Positions 43,387-55,575 of a stretch of DNA of 64,000 nucleotides are shown here, in pieces. Numbering within the stretch: position 1 is the stretch's first letter; each line of letters opens with the position of its first letter. The DNA comes from Megalopta genalis (lineage: Eukaryota; Arthropoda; Insecta; Hymenoptera; Halictidae). The stretch is from NCBI RefSeq assembly GCF_051020955.1, contig NC_135021.1:13125962-13189961 (forward strand), read 5' to 3'. The notes beneath the pieces were generated by a model that saw nothing but the letters and a program-made list of their open reading frames with translations, had not been told where the DNA came from and did no database searches. The translations under genes were made by a program, and so were the position numbers.

Positions 43387-46300
43387 AAAATTTGCGAGTA
43401 TCATATGCCTGATTGTAGAACGCTTTAAATGCACGACGTCGATACGATAATCTATCTTTAATCGAATCCTTCGAGAAATCGACCGATTTCGATTAATACT
43501 TGAGGAACGACAAGAGAGCTAACGTAACCGTCCGCTTTGCCGGATTTCACGAATCCGCGAGTCGGACAAACGCGAAAATCCGTGGAAGTCCGCGGCACGA
43601 ATTATCCGTGGCTAATTCAGTCGGGTAAATCCTAACGACAGCGGAAAATTTCGCAACCCTCTATCGGAGAAGCCCGCGGGTTTCGCTAGGAACGCCTCGC
43701 GTAATGAACGCTGGGGAAACGGGATCAAAGCGTTCCCATTATACCAATTTCCCGCGCCCGGATAATTATTAAATCTAGATTCAAAAGCGAGGCTGGAAAT
43801 TACCAAGTCCCATTGGCAAATTCTATTGACAATTCCTGTTTTCTCGGAGCCGAGGTATTCGGACCGGTGGCAGAATGCTGGCAGAATTCGCGGAACGGCG
43901 CTGTGCGTTTCCTCGGGAAACATAATTCGCGCGTTTGTTCGCCAATACCGCTTGCCTCGCGGAAATTCGAAGCCGGCTGCAGCCACTGCAACTTTTCAAC
44001 GCGTGGACGCCGAGAGTCCGTGTAATTTGTCGAATTACATCGCGCTACTTCGACGTCGAAGCCTTTCGAACTTCTCGTACCTTTGCTTCGGTTTGCTTTC
44101 TGGCATAATGAAATTCACGTTTATTTCGTTCATTCTTTAATCAAAAAATTTGCATATCTTATTCGATGAATATAAAGTTAATTACGCTTGAAAACGAACC
44201 AAAGCCACATCCCACAATAACCGGCTGAACTACCCTATTTTGTGGATCCTAACGAAACTAAAAATTTAACCGAATTTTTAGGGACTTTTTAATAGCAAAT
44301 CTTTCCTGAAATTGATCTTTCATCGTAACTGCACCGGCAATTAAGCATTCATTGCTGCCGGCAATTCGCATCAAACTCCCATCGCCTCCTCCCACGGATA
44401 AGCAATCCTCCCCCAGTCTCGCAGAAACTGTTGCCCATAAGCGTAAACGAGCTTCAACCCTCTTCGCGATCAATCACAACCCTCGAGCATCCGCAAAAAT
44501 TGTCTCCTCCACGTCCAAGCCCGTCTCAACCCCCGCAAGGCTCCACACCATTCATCAACGTTACAATTGATTTCCGTGTCGAACCCATCGCTATTTATTA
44601 TCCATCCGAATAATTCTCGTCGAGCAGAAAGCTTCCAGCCCCTAAAACAACCTTCGACCCCTTCTCGCCATTATCCATTCGCTGGAATTACAATTGCTGT
44701 CATGAATCTCAAATAACTGAAGACAGAAATCTACCTCTTCCCTGGTCTCGACTCCATTCAACTCGCTTCACAATTAAGGACTCGCTGTTGTAACAGTTGC
44801 TCGTAGCAATTTACTTGGCGGTGCAATTATTTCTGGTAATCGATATTCGTATGAGACATGTAGACGTTTATTCCCAACAGCAACAAGCAACCCTCGGACA
44901 TCTTTACAGAGCGTACGCTGTCCCTTGTTTTTATAATCATTTAACGCTAAACCTACAGAATTGTAAAAGTAACTATGTTGCTTTCTAACGACGAAAAGAC
45001 TGTATTTATTCAAACCTATCGCAATTTCTATTATAATGCACGTTTAAATTAAAAAATTGATTCGATCGTTTCTCAAGAAAGAATCGTCATAATTTTAACA
45101 ATTTAAACATAGAAATGTGAGGCCGGTCGTTTCATCGGTGACGATAGATTCAGCGTTAACTACCTAGGCAATTGACAATTACACCTAGTTCCAACGATTG
45201 ATTACCCTTCTGCTACTCGTCTCCTACATAGTTGAACCTGTCTCCGTCCCTTCGAAGGTCGATCACACATTACATCTAGCAACTGACATCCATATCGAAC
45301 CTCTGACAATCGAGATCCCACATCGCCGAAGGATCCTCTCGCTCTATCCTCTCGCGGAAAAGCCGAAGCTGCCTCATCTCTCTCCGGAAAGGAAAGAGAG
45401 CGAGGCGTTCGCCGGCAGGCTGGCCGCGCACGTGAAGCACGAGGCGTCTCTCAGGGGCGGGATCGTCCCGGAAGAAGGAAGCCGAGGCAGGGCAGGGGGT
45501 CGATGCCCTTCACCGAGAAGCCGCACACCGCTAATTGTCGAAAAGAATCGATCGGCGCCGCGAAAATGCAGGCTCTGGCTGCTCTCTCACTGTCGATGCA
45601 CAGGCTCGGGGAGCGCTCGTCGGCCGGGTCGCGTCATCCCGAGCCGCTCCCGAGACAACTTCGCACCCGGAATGTACGCGGACGTGGACGCGGACGTATG
45701 CATGTGCGCGTAACAGGAAGAACACAAGGGAAACACAACTTCGGGGGTCTCGCCCGCGCGAGATACGCCGGGACACTGGCTGCGGGACGCGGCCGGAGAG
45801 GAACACACACCGGCGAAAATTCGCGAGATGCCGCGACCGGGGCTGCTGGCCGACTCGTAACGCGGCGACGGCACAACTGGCATGCGCCTTTTCCACCCTC
45901 CTTTCACCCTGTCGGATTTCAACCCCGAGCTAGCCCCCACCAGCCCCTCCGACTCGCGGCTTTCCCGCGTCTCTGTCGCGCCGCCAGCAGAAGCCCTGCC
46001 TCTGTTCTACCTCCACTGGCGCATCAACCCCCTGTTCGCCAACCCCTCCAGCCGTCTACAAGGCTGGTGGGGGTCACCGTCGTGCGTTCGAGCCGCTCGC
46101 TGGCCCAAAACGCTTTCCGGAATTTCCAAAACTTGTCGATGGATCGTTAACCGGAATCGCGTACGACAATGAACGTAGACATGTTTTGTCGGGCTCGATA
46201 TGGACGTACGAGAATTTCTCTCGGGGCTGTGGCTACACTGAATCGTAGATTGAAGCCTCCCCTTTGCAACGACCCCTCAAAACTTGATCTACGACTTTTT

Positions 46301-47793
46301 TTTGGTACGCATTATTCAGCTTCGAGCGTAACGTGTTTTCCAACCCCTTGAGCGAGAATTTGAGAATTTATTGCGATTTTTAATCGCAAGTTAGTCGATA
46401 TTAAAATTAAAATGACTCGAACGAAAATGAAGTTTTCGTGCTGACAATTTTGCCGCGGTTTGTGTACGTGATATTGAAGGAAATTGTTTATGAATTTTTC
46501 GATCCAATAATATTTTTACGAAACGATCTTTTTTCTTTTAATGTAAAGAATCATTTTGCTACACTGTCTGATTAACTAACTAAACTATTTTTTATAATAA
46601 ATTTTAACAAAATGATATTTATAATAGAATTATAATTTAATAAGATAAATAAGCAATTAAATGATCATTAACAAGTAACAACTGAAATTATGTTTATAAA
46701 TAAGGAACGAATTCTATTGTTTTAAATGATTTATTCAGATCTCCATAAATAATAAGTAATTATTTTTGTTTTATTACTTAAGCTTTCAGGTAACAAATAA
46801 TTTTTCATCTAAGTAATCATTTGCACGAACATTTACTTAAATGGCGGCCAACTCTGGCGAAAACGTAGTTTAACTTAGAAGTTGATTATTATATTTGTAG
46901 GAGACGGAAGCGCGGAAGAATACGAATGGTTCTAGATATCGAAATGTTTGAAATGTTTCGAGAGAGCTGGGAAAGCGTGGAAACACCTATTGCCAGCGTT
47001 GAACATCGAATCGAAACGTCGAGACCGCTTTCGCGCATCGTTGCTCCTTTTACAGAGCGCAAATCGTAGAAGGTACCTCGAATCTTATGCTTGCGCAATA
47101 ATCGACTGGAAGAGCGGATACAGAAACGTTCTCGAAAGCTACGGGATCATCGGCAAAGGTAACGTTGATATTTCCCGGAAGCCCGTAGCCTGCAAGGTTT
47201 ATCGGTTTATTAGCTAATTAACGTTGCTGGCGGGTGCGGCGCTTACAAGAAATTGCGACGCCGGTCCGCCTGCGAAAAATTCCAGAATTCACGATCCGAG
47301 TTTTCCCTCGACTTCCCCGCAATTAGAACTCGCAATCTCTCGATTCTTCCTTCGTTCTCTTTTTTTTCCTTGCTTCCTCCTCTCTCTCTCTCTCGTTTCC
47401 TCCAATTACAAACAGAAGGTCGACGGAAAACTGTGCGAAGGTAATAAAGATCAAACGATTGGGAATTTCGCGGCGCGGCATCGCGAACAAAAGTTCTGCA
47501 ATTCGCGTTAGTTGGTCGGTTAATTAGGATAGCGTAGGAAAGAAAAAGGAACCGTGAAATATCGGCGCCGGTTACGGTGTACATGGAGGACGAATAACTT
47601 ACGGGGTAATTGCGCGCGACACGTGTTCCTCGCGAGAGACGTTTTGTTGCTCCGTGACATTGTGTCCGACAGCGAGCTAAAGCTTTCCGAAGCTTTAACG
47701 AAGCCTCGATACTGGAACCTCTCCCATTCTCTCGCTTACTCTATCTCTTCCTCTCTCCTTCTCTGGAAGTAGGCTACTTTGATAGACGCCGTA
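43387..47793. other. Long non-coding stretch with several GC-rich islands
   Basis: Islands lie at about 43480-44030, 45290-46170 (the strongest, many CpGs) and 46930-47720. In the 45.3-46.2 kb island nearly every frame is open, up to 215 codons at 45503-46150, R/A/G/P-rich and without a domain, so I do not call a gene. It could be a promoter-associated CpG island or 5' exon. 44140-45290 and 46340-46900 are AT-rich with nothing recognised. Confidence 0.4.
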
Positions 47794-47960
47794 TTAGGTC
47801 GGCGCAGAAGTTTCGCGCGCTAAAGTACCTACGTCTTTTGCAAACTCGATTCTTGGGAGCAGTTTGCACTGACTTCAAAGGACTCACTTTCCAGCGTGAC
47901 TGATGACAAAGAGTACCATTATTACAGTCTAGCTGAAAATTTCGGATCGCTCTGCCTTTA
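47792..47960 (+). mobile_element. mariner-like terminus remnant
   Basis: TA followed by TTAGGTCGGCGCAGAAGTTT from 47794 has the form of a mariner terminal repeat. About 150 bases of unplaceable sequence follow, and no opposite terminus is seen, so the right limit is arbitrary. Confidence 0.45.
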
Positions 47961-48019
47961 ACATTTTCGATGTAACGCTGAATCCAATAAAAATTAATTT
48001 TAAGGGCAGCATTACCGAT

Positions 48020-48214
48020 TACAGTAAATTCTTCCTAATTTTCCTTTAGCTTGAAAACAAAACTGGACAATTTGGGAAGAGGAGATAATTTTATAATTGT
48101 TGACGATAGGCGATTATAAAAATGAGTTGTGAGGCTCAAATAATAGTATCTTCTCTTCTCAAATTGTCCATTTTTGCCTGCAAGCTAAAGGAAAATTAGG
48201 GAGAATTTACTGTA
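48020..48214. mobile_element. CAGTAAATTCTCCC-family MITE, copy D
   Basis: The element 48022-48212 is flanked by TA on both sides. It opens CAGTAAATTCTTCCTAATTT and closes AAATTAGGGAGAATTTACTG. Long inverted arms continue through CTTTAGCTTG...CAAGCTAAAG and ACAATTTGGGAAGAGGAGAT against its complement. 191 bp, no coding capacity. Confidence 0.9.
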
Positions 48215-48510
48215 AATCAGAAGGGACAAAATTTATACACCAATTTAATTCTTTGCATTAAAACTTCGTGGACCGCATATAAAATCACCATTCCTAATAA
48301 AAAATGAGAGACTAATATAATGCTCTCTTTCTATAAACCTCGACTAGATTTAACCCTTACCTGTATAAACCAAAATGTCGATTTTATATAAATCTTTATT
48401 TCGCGAAATGTTGATCGACGTAAAAATGTACAGGAAATCACGTCCGGAGTGGATTTGCGACGTTTTATCAGGAATTACTAAAAATTACTAAAGGAAAATG
48501 GAGATGAGTG
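48215..48510. other. AT-rich spacer between two MITE copies
   Basis: Nothing recognised. Confidence 0.5.
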
Positions 48511-48690
48511 CAGTAAATTCTCCCTAATTGACGCTCAGATTGTGCACAAAACTGGACAATTTGGAAAGGGGAGACACGATTATTCGAGCCTTGCATTTCG
48601 TTTTTATAATTATTGATAATAGGCAATTATCAAAACAAGTCGCAAATCATTTTGTGTACAATCTGAGCGTCGATTAGGGAGAATTTACTG
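48511..48690. mobile_element. CAGTAAATTCTCCC-family MITE, copy E
   Basis: It opens CAGTAAATTCTCCCTAATTG, continues ACGCTCAGATTGTGCAC and closes with the complement. The arms match for about 45 bp, and the interior resembles copies A and B. Its flanks are no longer TA, so target bases have mutated. It lies only 300 bp from copy D. Confidence 0.88.
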
Positions 48691-49380
48691 TTCCTAGATA
48701 CCCGGTTGTACACTCCCATTGAGTACGGGAGTTCGAGATGATTAAATACGGAAGTAGAAACACACAGAATTGAAACTCTTAAAATACAGTGTGAACAAGC
48801 AAGGAACACTGAGAAGACACGAAAGGAGAGGACCGAATTTATCCAAGAGCGTGAGAGGCGTCTCAAGATCTCTTTTCATTGGGTTCGTTTTACACGCGGC
48901 GCTCGCAGAAGCTTCGGATTCCTCCGGAATGAACCTAATCCGGCGAGCCTTTGAAGATTCCGATCAGATTGGCGAAAGTACGAAGCCGAGCAGCTGTTGT
49001 ACTTAATTTTTAAGTTGCTCAAGGGACGCCCGACTCCCTGAACGACGTCGAAACTTTCAATTGCTTTCACGTTGTTACAGTTTTATAATCTCTCCATGGT
49101 CGGAGCGTGGTTTCCCGCGTCGCGAGCAATTTCCCGCTTTAAAAATTGTTTAACACGTTCACGTCGGGCCGAACTACCCGCGGTACATTCATGTTTGTCC
49201 CAAGGGGCGGGACGGCGGCACCGGCGCTACATACAGAATTGTCCCATCGGACGGGCCGGGCCAGCAGCGTTGCATTAACTATTTCCGCGTCGTAGCAACT
49301 AAAAATTGATTACTGTAATTAACAAATTTATTTACAGCTCTATACACGCTCCCGCTCATGAATCATTGGACAGTTATCGT
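48691..49380. other. Non-coding stretch
   Basis: GC-richer at 48820-49280. At 49150-49153 a TTAA is followed by CACGTTCACGTCGGGCC and a CTACCCGCGGTAC near-palindrome about 27 bp away, resembling the TTAA-element ends, but no partner is found. Confidence 0.4.
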
Positions 49381-49718
49381 TAGACTGCGGTTGCTATGCA
49401 TTTGCGATACAAATGATTAGGTGAAATTTAAAACAATAAGACTGTTAAGAGAATTTGAAGACGTCTCTGTATTGTTTTGAACTCATTGATATTAGTTCAG
49501 GAAGAAAGCAATTTCTGTCTGTCTCGTGATTATTGCAGTCGCGGAATAAAAAGTTTCCAATGCCATTATAAGAAGCAGCAATTAATTAAAAATGTGTTCG
49601 TTCTTTGAATGATTTTCAAAAGTGGAAGAGAGAATAGCAATTTTCTTGAAGTTACGTGTTTACACTTTGATGTTCTAACTCCTTATTTGCGCTATAAATG
49701 TAGAATCTCCGCAGTCTA
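49381..49718. mobile_element. TAGACTGCGG-family hAT-type MITE
   Basis: It opens TAGACTGCGGTTGCTATGCA and closes AATCTCCGCAGTCTA. The 8-bp flanks (GTTATCGT, ATGAAAAA) do not match, so the target duplication is lost or one side has been rearranged. 338 bp, non-coding. Confidence 0.75.
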
Positions 49719-50601
49719 ATGAAAAATGTCCGACGACTTACGAGCGGGCTAAATTATATAAATTATATATAAATTAAATATTTGTGCTAAAGAGATTCGC
49801 GAAGATAAATTCTCTTATCTACCCTCATAAGCCACCATGTTTTCACTATGGCAGAGAGTGAATTTCTTTAGCAGAAATTGCGTTTAATGCAACAGCATTT
49901 TCAAATTGAAAATATCGCTCGGTGCGTTCGGATATTTTCATTGAAGTTTAATTTCACGGGTGGTCCGCAGTTTAATTATCAGCGGGATCAAATTGAGCGA
50001 GGTCCAGAAACCACCCTCGACCTAATTCGCGCGTGTTGCGGATGCGTGCTCCGGGACAGGCTCGACAGGGGTGTGTGCGTGGACAGATGCGTGGGCGCGT
50101 ACTCGTCGAGCGCTTCATTCATGGTTCACCCTCGATCGAATGAACGAGGATCAACGGCTGCAGGGAACAACCTTGCCCTTGGAGAGGTCTTCTTCGACCC
50201 TCGAACCCTCCCTTACGACTCTCCCTTCTAATCCATAAACGTTTATCTCGCAGCCTTTACCTCCGATTCGTTATAACAATGACTAGAAAAGCGGTGTAAA
50301 GGGAGCATAGAGCTCCTATCATTATAAATAAATCAACCTGAAGCCGTCTAGAAACGTAAAAGCTTAATAAATGCTTAATAAATGTAATGCTAAAAGCTTA
50401 ATAAATGTAAAAGCTTTGTAATTGTGTCGATGAAGAGACTACTAAATGCATTAAGGTTCGAAGAATTAGAAAAGTTAGATTCGAATTATAGTAAAACCTC
50501 AATTATTCCATAACTAATCATATGAAAATAAACGTTTGGATAATAGAACGTTTACATAGATAAATAGTCAGATATTTGTAATGAATAACGCTACTTCTAA
50601 C
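49719..50601. other. Non-coding stretch
   Basis: A moderately GC-rich patch at 49960-50230 carries a 117-codon plus frame without a domain. AAGCTTAATAAATG-type duplications lie at 50360-50420. No gene is recognised. Confidence 0.45.
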
Positions 50602-51008
50602 TTGACCGTGGATTCTATGCATTTTTCTACAAAAATAACTGTAAAGGCACTAGCAGAATTTGAGAATATTTTTAGGTTATGTAGAACTTAATAAACTAAT
50701 CAAACGCGAACAAACATTTTTATCTAACTTATATCAAGGTTATATTTTGAGAATAAGATAAAATAGAATATTTGAGAATATTTTTAGGTTATGTAAAACT
50801 TAATAAACTAATCGAACGCGAACAAACATTTTTATCTAACTTATGTCAAGGTTATTTTGAGAATAAGATATAATAGAATATTTGAGAATATTTTTAGGTT
50901 ATGTAGACCTTCAAAAACTGATCAAACGCGAACAGACATTCTTATCTAACTTATGTTTCTTACAATTAGCTTGGACAATTTTTAATTTGCATAAAGAGCT
51001 CCAGTCTA
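50602..51008. mobile_element. Diverged TAGACTGCGG-family MITE containing a triplication
   Basis: TTGACCGTGGATTCTATGCA at the left and TTGCATAAAGAGCTCCAGTC then TA at the right are diverged family termini. Nearly all of the interior is the 110-bp triplication at 50656-50965. The call rests on two imperfect termini. Confidence 0.5.
50656..50965 (+). repeat. 110-112-bp tandem triplication
   Basis: TTTGAGAATATTTTTAGGTT starts at 50659, 50771 and 50881, followed each time by CAAACGCGAACAAACATTTT-like sequence, for three copies with periods of 112 and 110 bp. The third copy is shorter and more diverged. Confidence 0.93.
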
Positions 51009-51010
51009 AC

Positions 51011-51218
51011 TGGACTGCGGATCTTCATGCAAAATAAAAACTTGTTAACTCAGTTTGCAAAAAAAAAACGAAAATGAAATAAAAATGTATGCCTTCTTTT
51101 AATAATTTTACTAAACTGAAGAGAAGATCGCGATGTTATTAAATTTTTCTAGCGTGTTTACGTAATCCCATTTTTCCTAGTTATTTTTATCATAAATGCA
51201 TAGAATCCCCGCATAAAT
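51011..51218. mobile_element. TAGACTGCGG-family MITE adjoining the previous copy
   Basis: It opens TGGACTGCGGATCTTCATGC and closes with CATAAATGCATAGAATCCCC then GCATAAATA, where the last bases are altered. It starts two bases after the preceding element ends, so two family members stand head to tail. Confidence 0.6.
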
Positions 51219-52082
51219 AACGTGTCAATCTCCGACGCTACGTATCCACGATCAAAAAATTAATTCCAACCAATGTAACGAAATGTTTTAATTATTTTAC
51301 TCGGTACTGATTCGTTCGCGATATTTCGCTCCGGGAAAACGAGAATCGGTTCGTCCCTTCTCGTCTGCGAAATAACGATAATAAAGCGTGAGAGATATTC
51401 AGTCAAGAGGTATAATCGTGGCAACGCTAATTGCGAGTCCCGCGACTAGACCAACGAGAAACTTGCCGAGAGTGAAAGAAAGAAAGAGGGTGAGAGGGAA
51501 GGAGATGGAAAGAGAGAGGCTAACCGTCCAAACTGAAAATTTCTCGTTCCTTTTTTCGAGAGAGCCATGATTAACTTGGATCGCGACTATGTTTCAGCTA
51601 CTGTAGCAGGAGAGAACGGGAAACACTCTGAATTTGGACCTCAATGCAAATATTAAGTTGCCAGCCTGCTCTCCGTTCTGGCCATGGACGCCCCGTGGAA
51701 ATTAAATTCTTGCGAATGGTCCGCTGCTCGAAATTAGACCGCGTTCTGACCGCGGGCTCTCTCGGCCAGCATCGAGATGACGACACCATAATAAACAGGC
51801 GGGATTTTCGAGCCTTTGAGAGCGGAACTGACGAGTCCTGGCGAGCCCTGGCGAGTTCTAACGAGTCCCGAAGAACACATGCGAAAAAACGCCGAAGTCC
51901 TCGTCAAAATCCAAAAGTTAGATCCCAAAAAGACTTCTTTCCGTTCTTCCAATCTGGCTACCTTACTTTAGGCATACTGTATGCGTTACTACTCCGTAAA
52001 ATTGAAGGATCAGTCACCTAAGTTATCTGTGTGTACAGTACTCCTTCAACCCCTCTCAATCTAGTTTCTCAAATCCAGCTCA
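51219..52082. other. Non-coding stretch
   Basis: GC-richer at 51340-51930, with overlapping frames (125 codons plus, 72 minus) lacking recognisable domains. The motif GAGTYCTGGCGAG is repeated at 51833-51870. Confidence 0.45.
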
Positions 52083-52272
52083 CAATAAAATACAAAATGA
52101 TTTAATGTCGGCAATGTAACGCTTCCAATAAAATACGAAATTACTTAACGTTGGAAATACCATAATGCTTTCAATAAAATAACAAATTTTTTAACGTTGG
52201 AATTATAACGCTTCCGATAAAACGTCAAATATAAAGCTTCGGATAAAAATTATAAAATGTAACGTTGGAAAC
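52083..52272 (+). repeat. 44-46-bp minisatellite, about four units
   Basis: AATAAAATACAAAATGATTT and TAACGTTGGAAATAC-type blocks alternate with AACGCTTCC at 52084, 52127, 52173 and 52216. Units are diverged. A single similar block (GTAACGCTGAATCCAATAAA) stands at about 47973. Confidence 0.8.
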
Positions 52273-53189
52273 GATTACTGTATTCAAAATGGAATCCGGC
52301 ACGCGATTGTATTCCATTAGCTCGAGCTTTTACGGAAGGGAAATTTTTAATCTCGAAAGTAATTCCGAGGTGTATTGTATCATTATTGTCTCGTAGAGAT
52401 TGCGGTTCGAACGAGGCGAATTTTTCCGCGATAGCGCCGTGACTTGGCGTTTGTAATTGTTTCGCCGTTTGCACCTTCGGACCCGACGGTCCGGAAACGA
52501 AAACGTTGAGGAGAAGTTGCTCGTTCGGTGGCTGAAAAGATTTGTGGGTTCTCGCGACTTCTTCGCGACCGCCCGCACAATTGCGGGGCTTGCAGCGTCC
52601 GGTGGTCGAAAGAAAATAGCGTGGAAACAATCCCGGCGAGTTTCCCAGTCGACCTCTTTGGCAGAAGGGTTTCCCGTGTTGACGATTTCACGGGACAGAC
52701 GTCTGTGTCTACAGGGGGGAACGCGGTTTCAACGTTTCGACTCTTACCTTGCGTTACCAGCGGGCCAAACAGCGTCGGCAAATATTTAAGAAAACGGACG
52801 AGACTCACCTGCAACAGAAAAAAGAACAACGGGGCGGTCAGCAAAGCGGGCTCATCGACAAAATAAATGTAAGCACGAAGGAGGAAGGTGAAACCGAGGG
52901 GAACCTACTGAAATTTCTAGCTTCGCTTTCAATGCGGACAAATAACGCTTTTGTCTCAAGTGGTAGTTTGATGACGTGCGTGACGCGAGATTAGAACCAA
53001 CTTCAGAATTAACAATGAACAATCGTGCACCGGATCTAACTTTATAATCATTGAAACGCCTTAGTTTTCGACTGTGGGTATTGCAATGACGCTCGATCAA
53101 TTTTAATCATTCTTAGTCATTTTAATCAATTTTAACCGTTCTTAAGGCAATTCGAAATCACATAAATTAATAATTATGCATACTGTCAA
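52273..53189. other. GC-rich island, no gene recognised
   Basis: 52380-53060 is CpG-containing with many overlapping frames on both strands (up to 153 codons minus at 52383-52844). None has a conserved motif. Confidence 0.4.
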
Positions 53190-53617
53190 CCTTAGGGATG
53201 TTTCCTCGATCATTTAAGCCAGGATTGAATTTTCTAGAGCTCTCCCTTTCAGCGCAATAGCTTGTTTTTCGTGCAAAAATTTCTTTTATTTTTCATAAAT
53301 GATCGAGTTTTTAAGCTCCGCCGATTATTTCTGTCAATCTAGGACAACATAATCCAATAACTGTATACATTCCAGGTTCACTGAGCTTTCTCTTTTCTTC
53401 TAAGACTGGATTTAATTTTCTAGAACTTTAATTTTAGCGCAAAATCTTATTTTGTAAGAAGTGGCGGATTTTTGCGATAGTTAGAGATTTTAGACTTCGA
53501 CGGTCATTTAGTTCAATCGAAGATAACGTAATTGAATAATTTCATACATTATCGTGTGTTCAGGGAATTTTCCCCAATCGTTCAAGTAGGGACAGACCTC
53601 TCGCATTCATGTTTCCC
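53190..53617 (+). repeat. Diverged ~185-bp tandem repeat (locus 1)
   Basis: Two full units and a partial third begin near 53195, 53380 and 53563. Each has a GGGAAYTTTYCYCNATC start, a GATTKAATTTTCTAGARCT block, a block of the type GAGTTTTTAAGCTCCGCCGA, and an end like AATAACTGTATACATT. The same repeat occurs at 59040-59630. Divergence between units is high, indicating old duplications. Confidence 0.75.
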
Positions 53618-55283
53618 AATTGTTAATTGCAACGAGAGCTTATCGTTCCGGTGGAATCCGACTCGCACGTGGAACAGAATCGCGGTAACGTTCCAATTAT
53701 CCGATCGTTGACCGAGTTCTGGATCGTTTCGGGTCGCGAACAAGGGCGGGATCGATCGTCGATCACCTCCGCGATCCCTTCCTCTTCTCGCCAGATAGAA
53801 ACCAATTGATTATCCGCGTTCGAGGCGACGCGCGACGGATCGTTCCGCTCGTTTTGTTTCCCGAGCCCTAATTGCACGGAATCGATACTCTTGACACCTG
53901 CGAATCACGTTCCACCGCTGCTGTTGCGGATTTACTTACGTCGACCTTTGCCCTACCAATTTATCTCAATTAAAAGCAACGACATTTATACTTTCACGTT
54001 GTTTGGTGCACGGAGAACGATCTCTGCCGCTTAATTTATCGAAATATTTCATTACTCGCTATTCTCTTAAATCGACAAACACTGTTTTTAATCGTTCTCT
54101 GAATAATTTCTCAATTTCTATTGTTTATGAATACGTACGGCTCAGCATTTCAATGGAGATTTTTTGTTAAATAAATAAATCAGGTCGTAGAAATAAATAA
54201 ATCAAATCATGAAACTGTCACGAACGCTGTCTCAGAATTTTGTCAGATGTATTAGCTCAATCGTTCGAATTAGTGTTACTATTTTTCTTATAATTGTACA
54301 GATGGCCTAACGTCTCGTGTAAGTTCTTAATTAGCAGCCACTGATTTTAGAAACGCGAACGAATTTATTACGGAGCCCGGTTCTGTGTTCCGGCGCAATC
54401 GTTGGCGCTGTCGCGGCGCAGAAATGATTAAGCAAGACCCAGCGGCGATAAGAATAAATCTGCGGCTGTAAGGAAAAACGTCGCATGTCACAATTTCAAG
54501 AAATCTAATTTTACGAAGTAATTTAAGAGGAAATTTCCGAATAAAGTCACGAAACTAAATTCGATAAGCTCTACGAATTCTGAAAACAAGGTAACACGAT
54601 GAGCTTATCGAAGAATAATTACTAATACAAAGAACTTCGAGCGAACTTTAAGCGACGGTATCGCTGTTCTAATTCAGTGCCGAGACATTTTAAGAAAAAC
54701 GTGACTCGGAAATATTCTACTATTTCATACCAAATTATTGCAATACCGCATACCGGATAATGCAAAACTGACGTATCTTTAAATGCATAAAGCAAAAGCA
54801 TTAACCACCACATTCCGCTGTTCCATTTTTACGTTATTTGCGTGCATCTGGAGAGATATTGAGATATTAAAATATGTATATTTACGTGGACTTTTTTATT
54901 ACATTTATCTATATTTATATTTTTATCTATTTTATCTTTTTCAATATAGGGTAAGCGTAGATATTACTGCTGGCGCCCCAAATACTGCGCTATTTTATAA
55001 AAGTAATAAAATCTAACATTTCACAGTGTGCAATCTTCTAAAAATAAATCTCATAATTTTTTACATGTTTAATATTGATAATTTGTGGCATACAAGTAAG
55101 AGCAGTCGCAGCTTTACTTCATTTATTGACTGTTGATATTCAGAAGCTTATGAAAACGTTGGTTCTTATAAAATACTCGTAATGGTAGTTTTAAACGCTG
55201 ATTCAAAAGGCATTCTTATTTTGGTAATTAATAATAAACTATTCATTTTAGCGTTATTTTTAGATAAAGATTACTTTTAGAAA
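53618..55283. other. Non-coding stretch
   Basis: GC-rich to about 53950, then AT-rich with direct repeats such as GAAATAAATAAATCA (54170-54215). Nothing else is recognised. Confidence 0.45.
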
Positions 55284-55350
55284 AGTAATTACTTTAGTAA
55301 TTATTAATTATTACTTTAGTAATTACTTCCTTACTAGTAATTACTTTGAT
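55284..55350. repeat. Cluster of GTAATTAC palindromes
   Basis: Within 67 bases the motif AGTAATTACT or a close variant occurs about five times. TAATTA is a common homeodomain core, but a simple decayed repeat is just as likely. Confidence 0.6.
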
Positions 55351-55530
55351 AAAAAATCGACGTACGCTGTCATTATTATCTAACCTCGAATATTATTTAC
55401 TAACACAATATTTGGTGCACAGTTTTTTACTATGTGTGTACATTATTGCGGTGCTTTACTGAACTGCGTACCTTAACCTATACATTGCAGTTCTCGATGA
55501 GCCGAAGCGAACACGCAAGATCGTAGAGTA

Positions 55531-55572
<42 letters not shown>
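55531..55572 (+). repeat. (TA)n microsatellite
   Basis: About 20 uninterrupted TA units. Confidence 0.97.

Positions 55573-55575
<3 letters not shown>

Noticed and set aside
45503..46150. 215-codon frame, the longest after the Tc1 transposase
   Set aside because: It lies in a stop-poor CpG-rich island where other frames on both strands are also open. Composition is R/A/G/P-rich low complexity without any motif.
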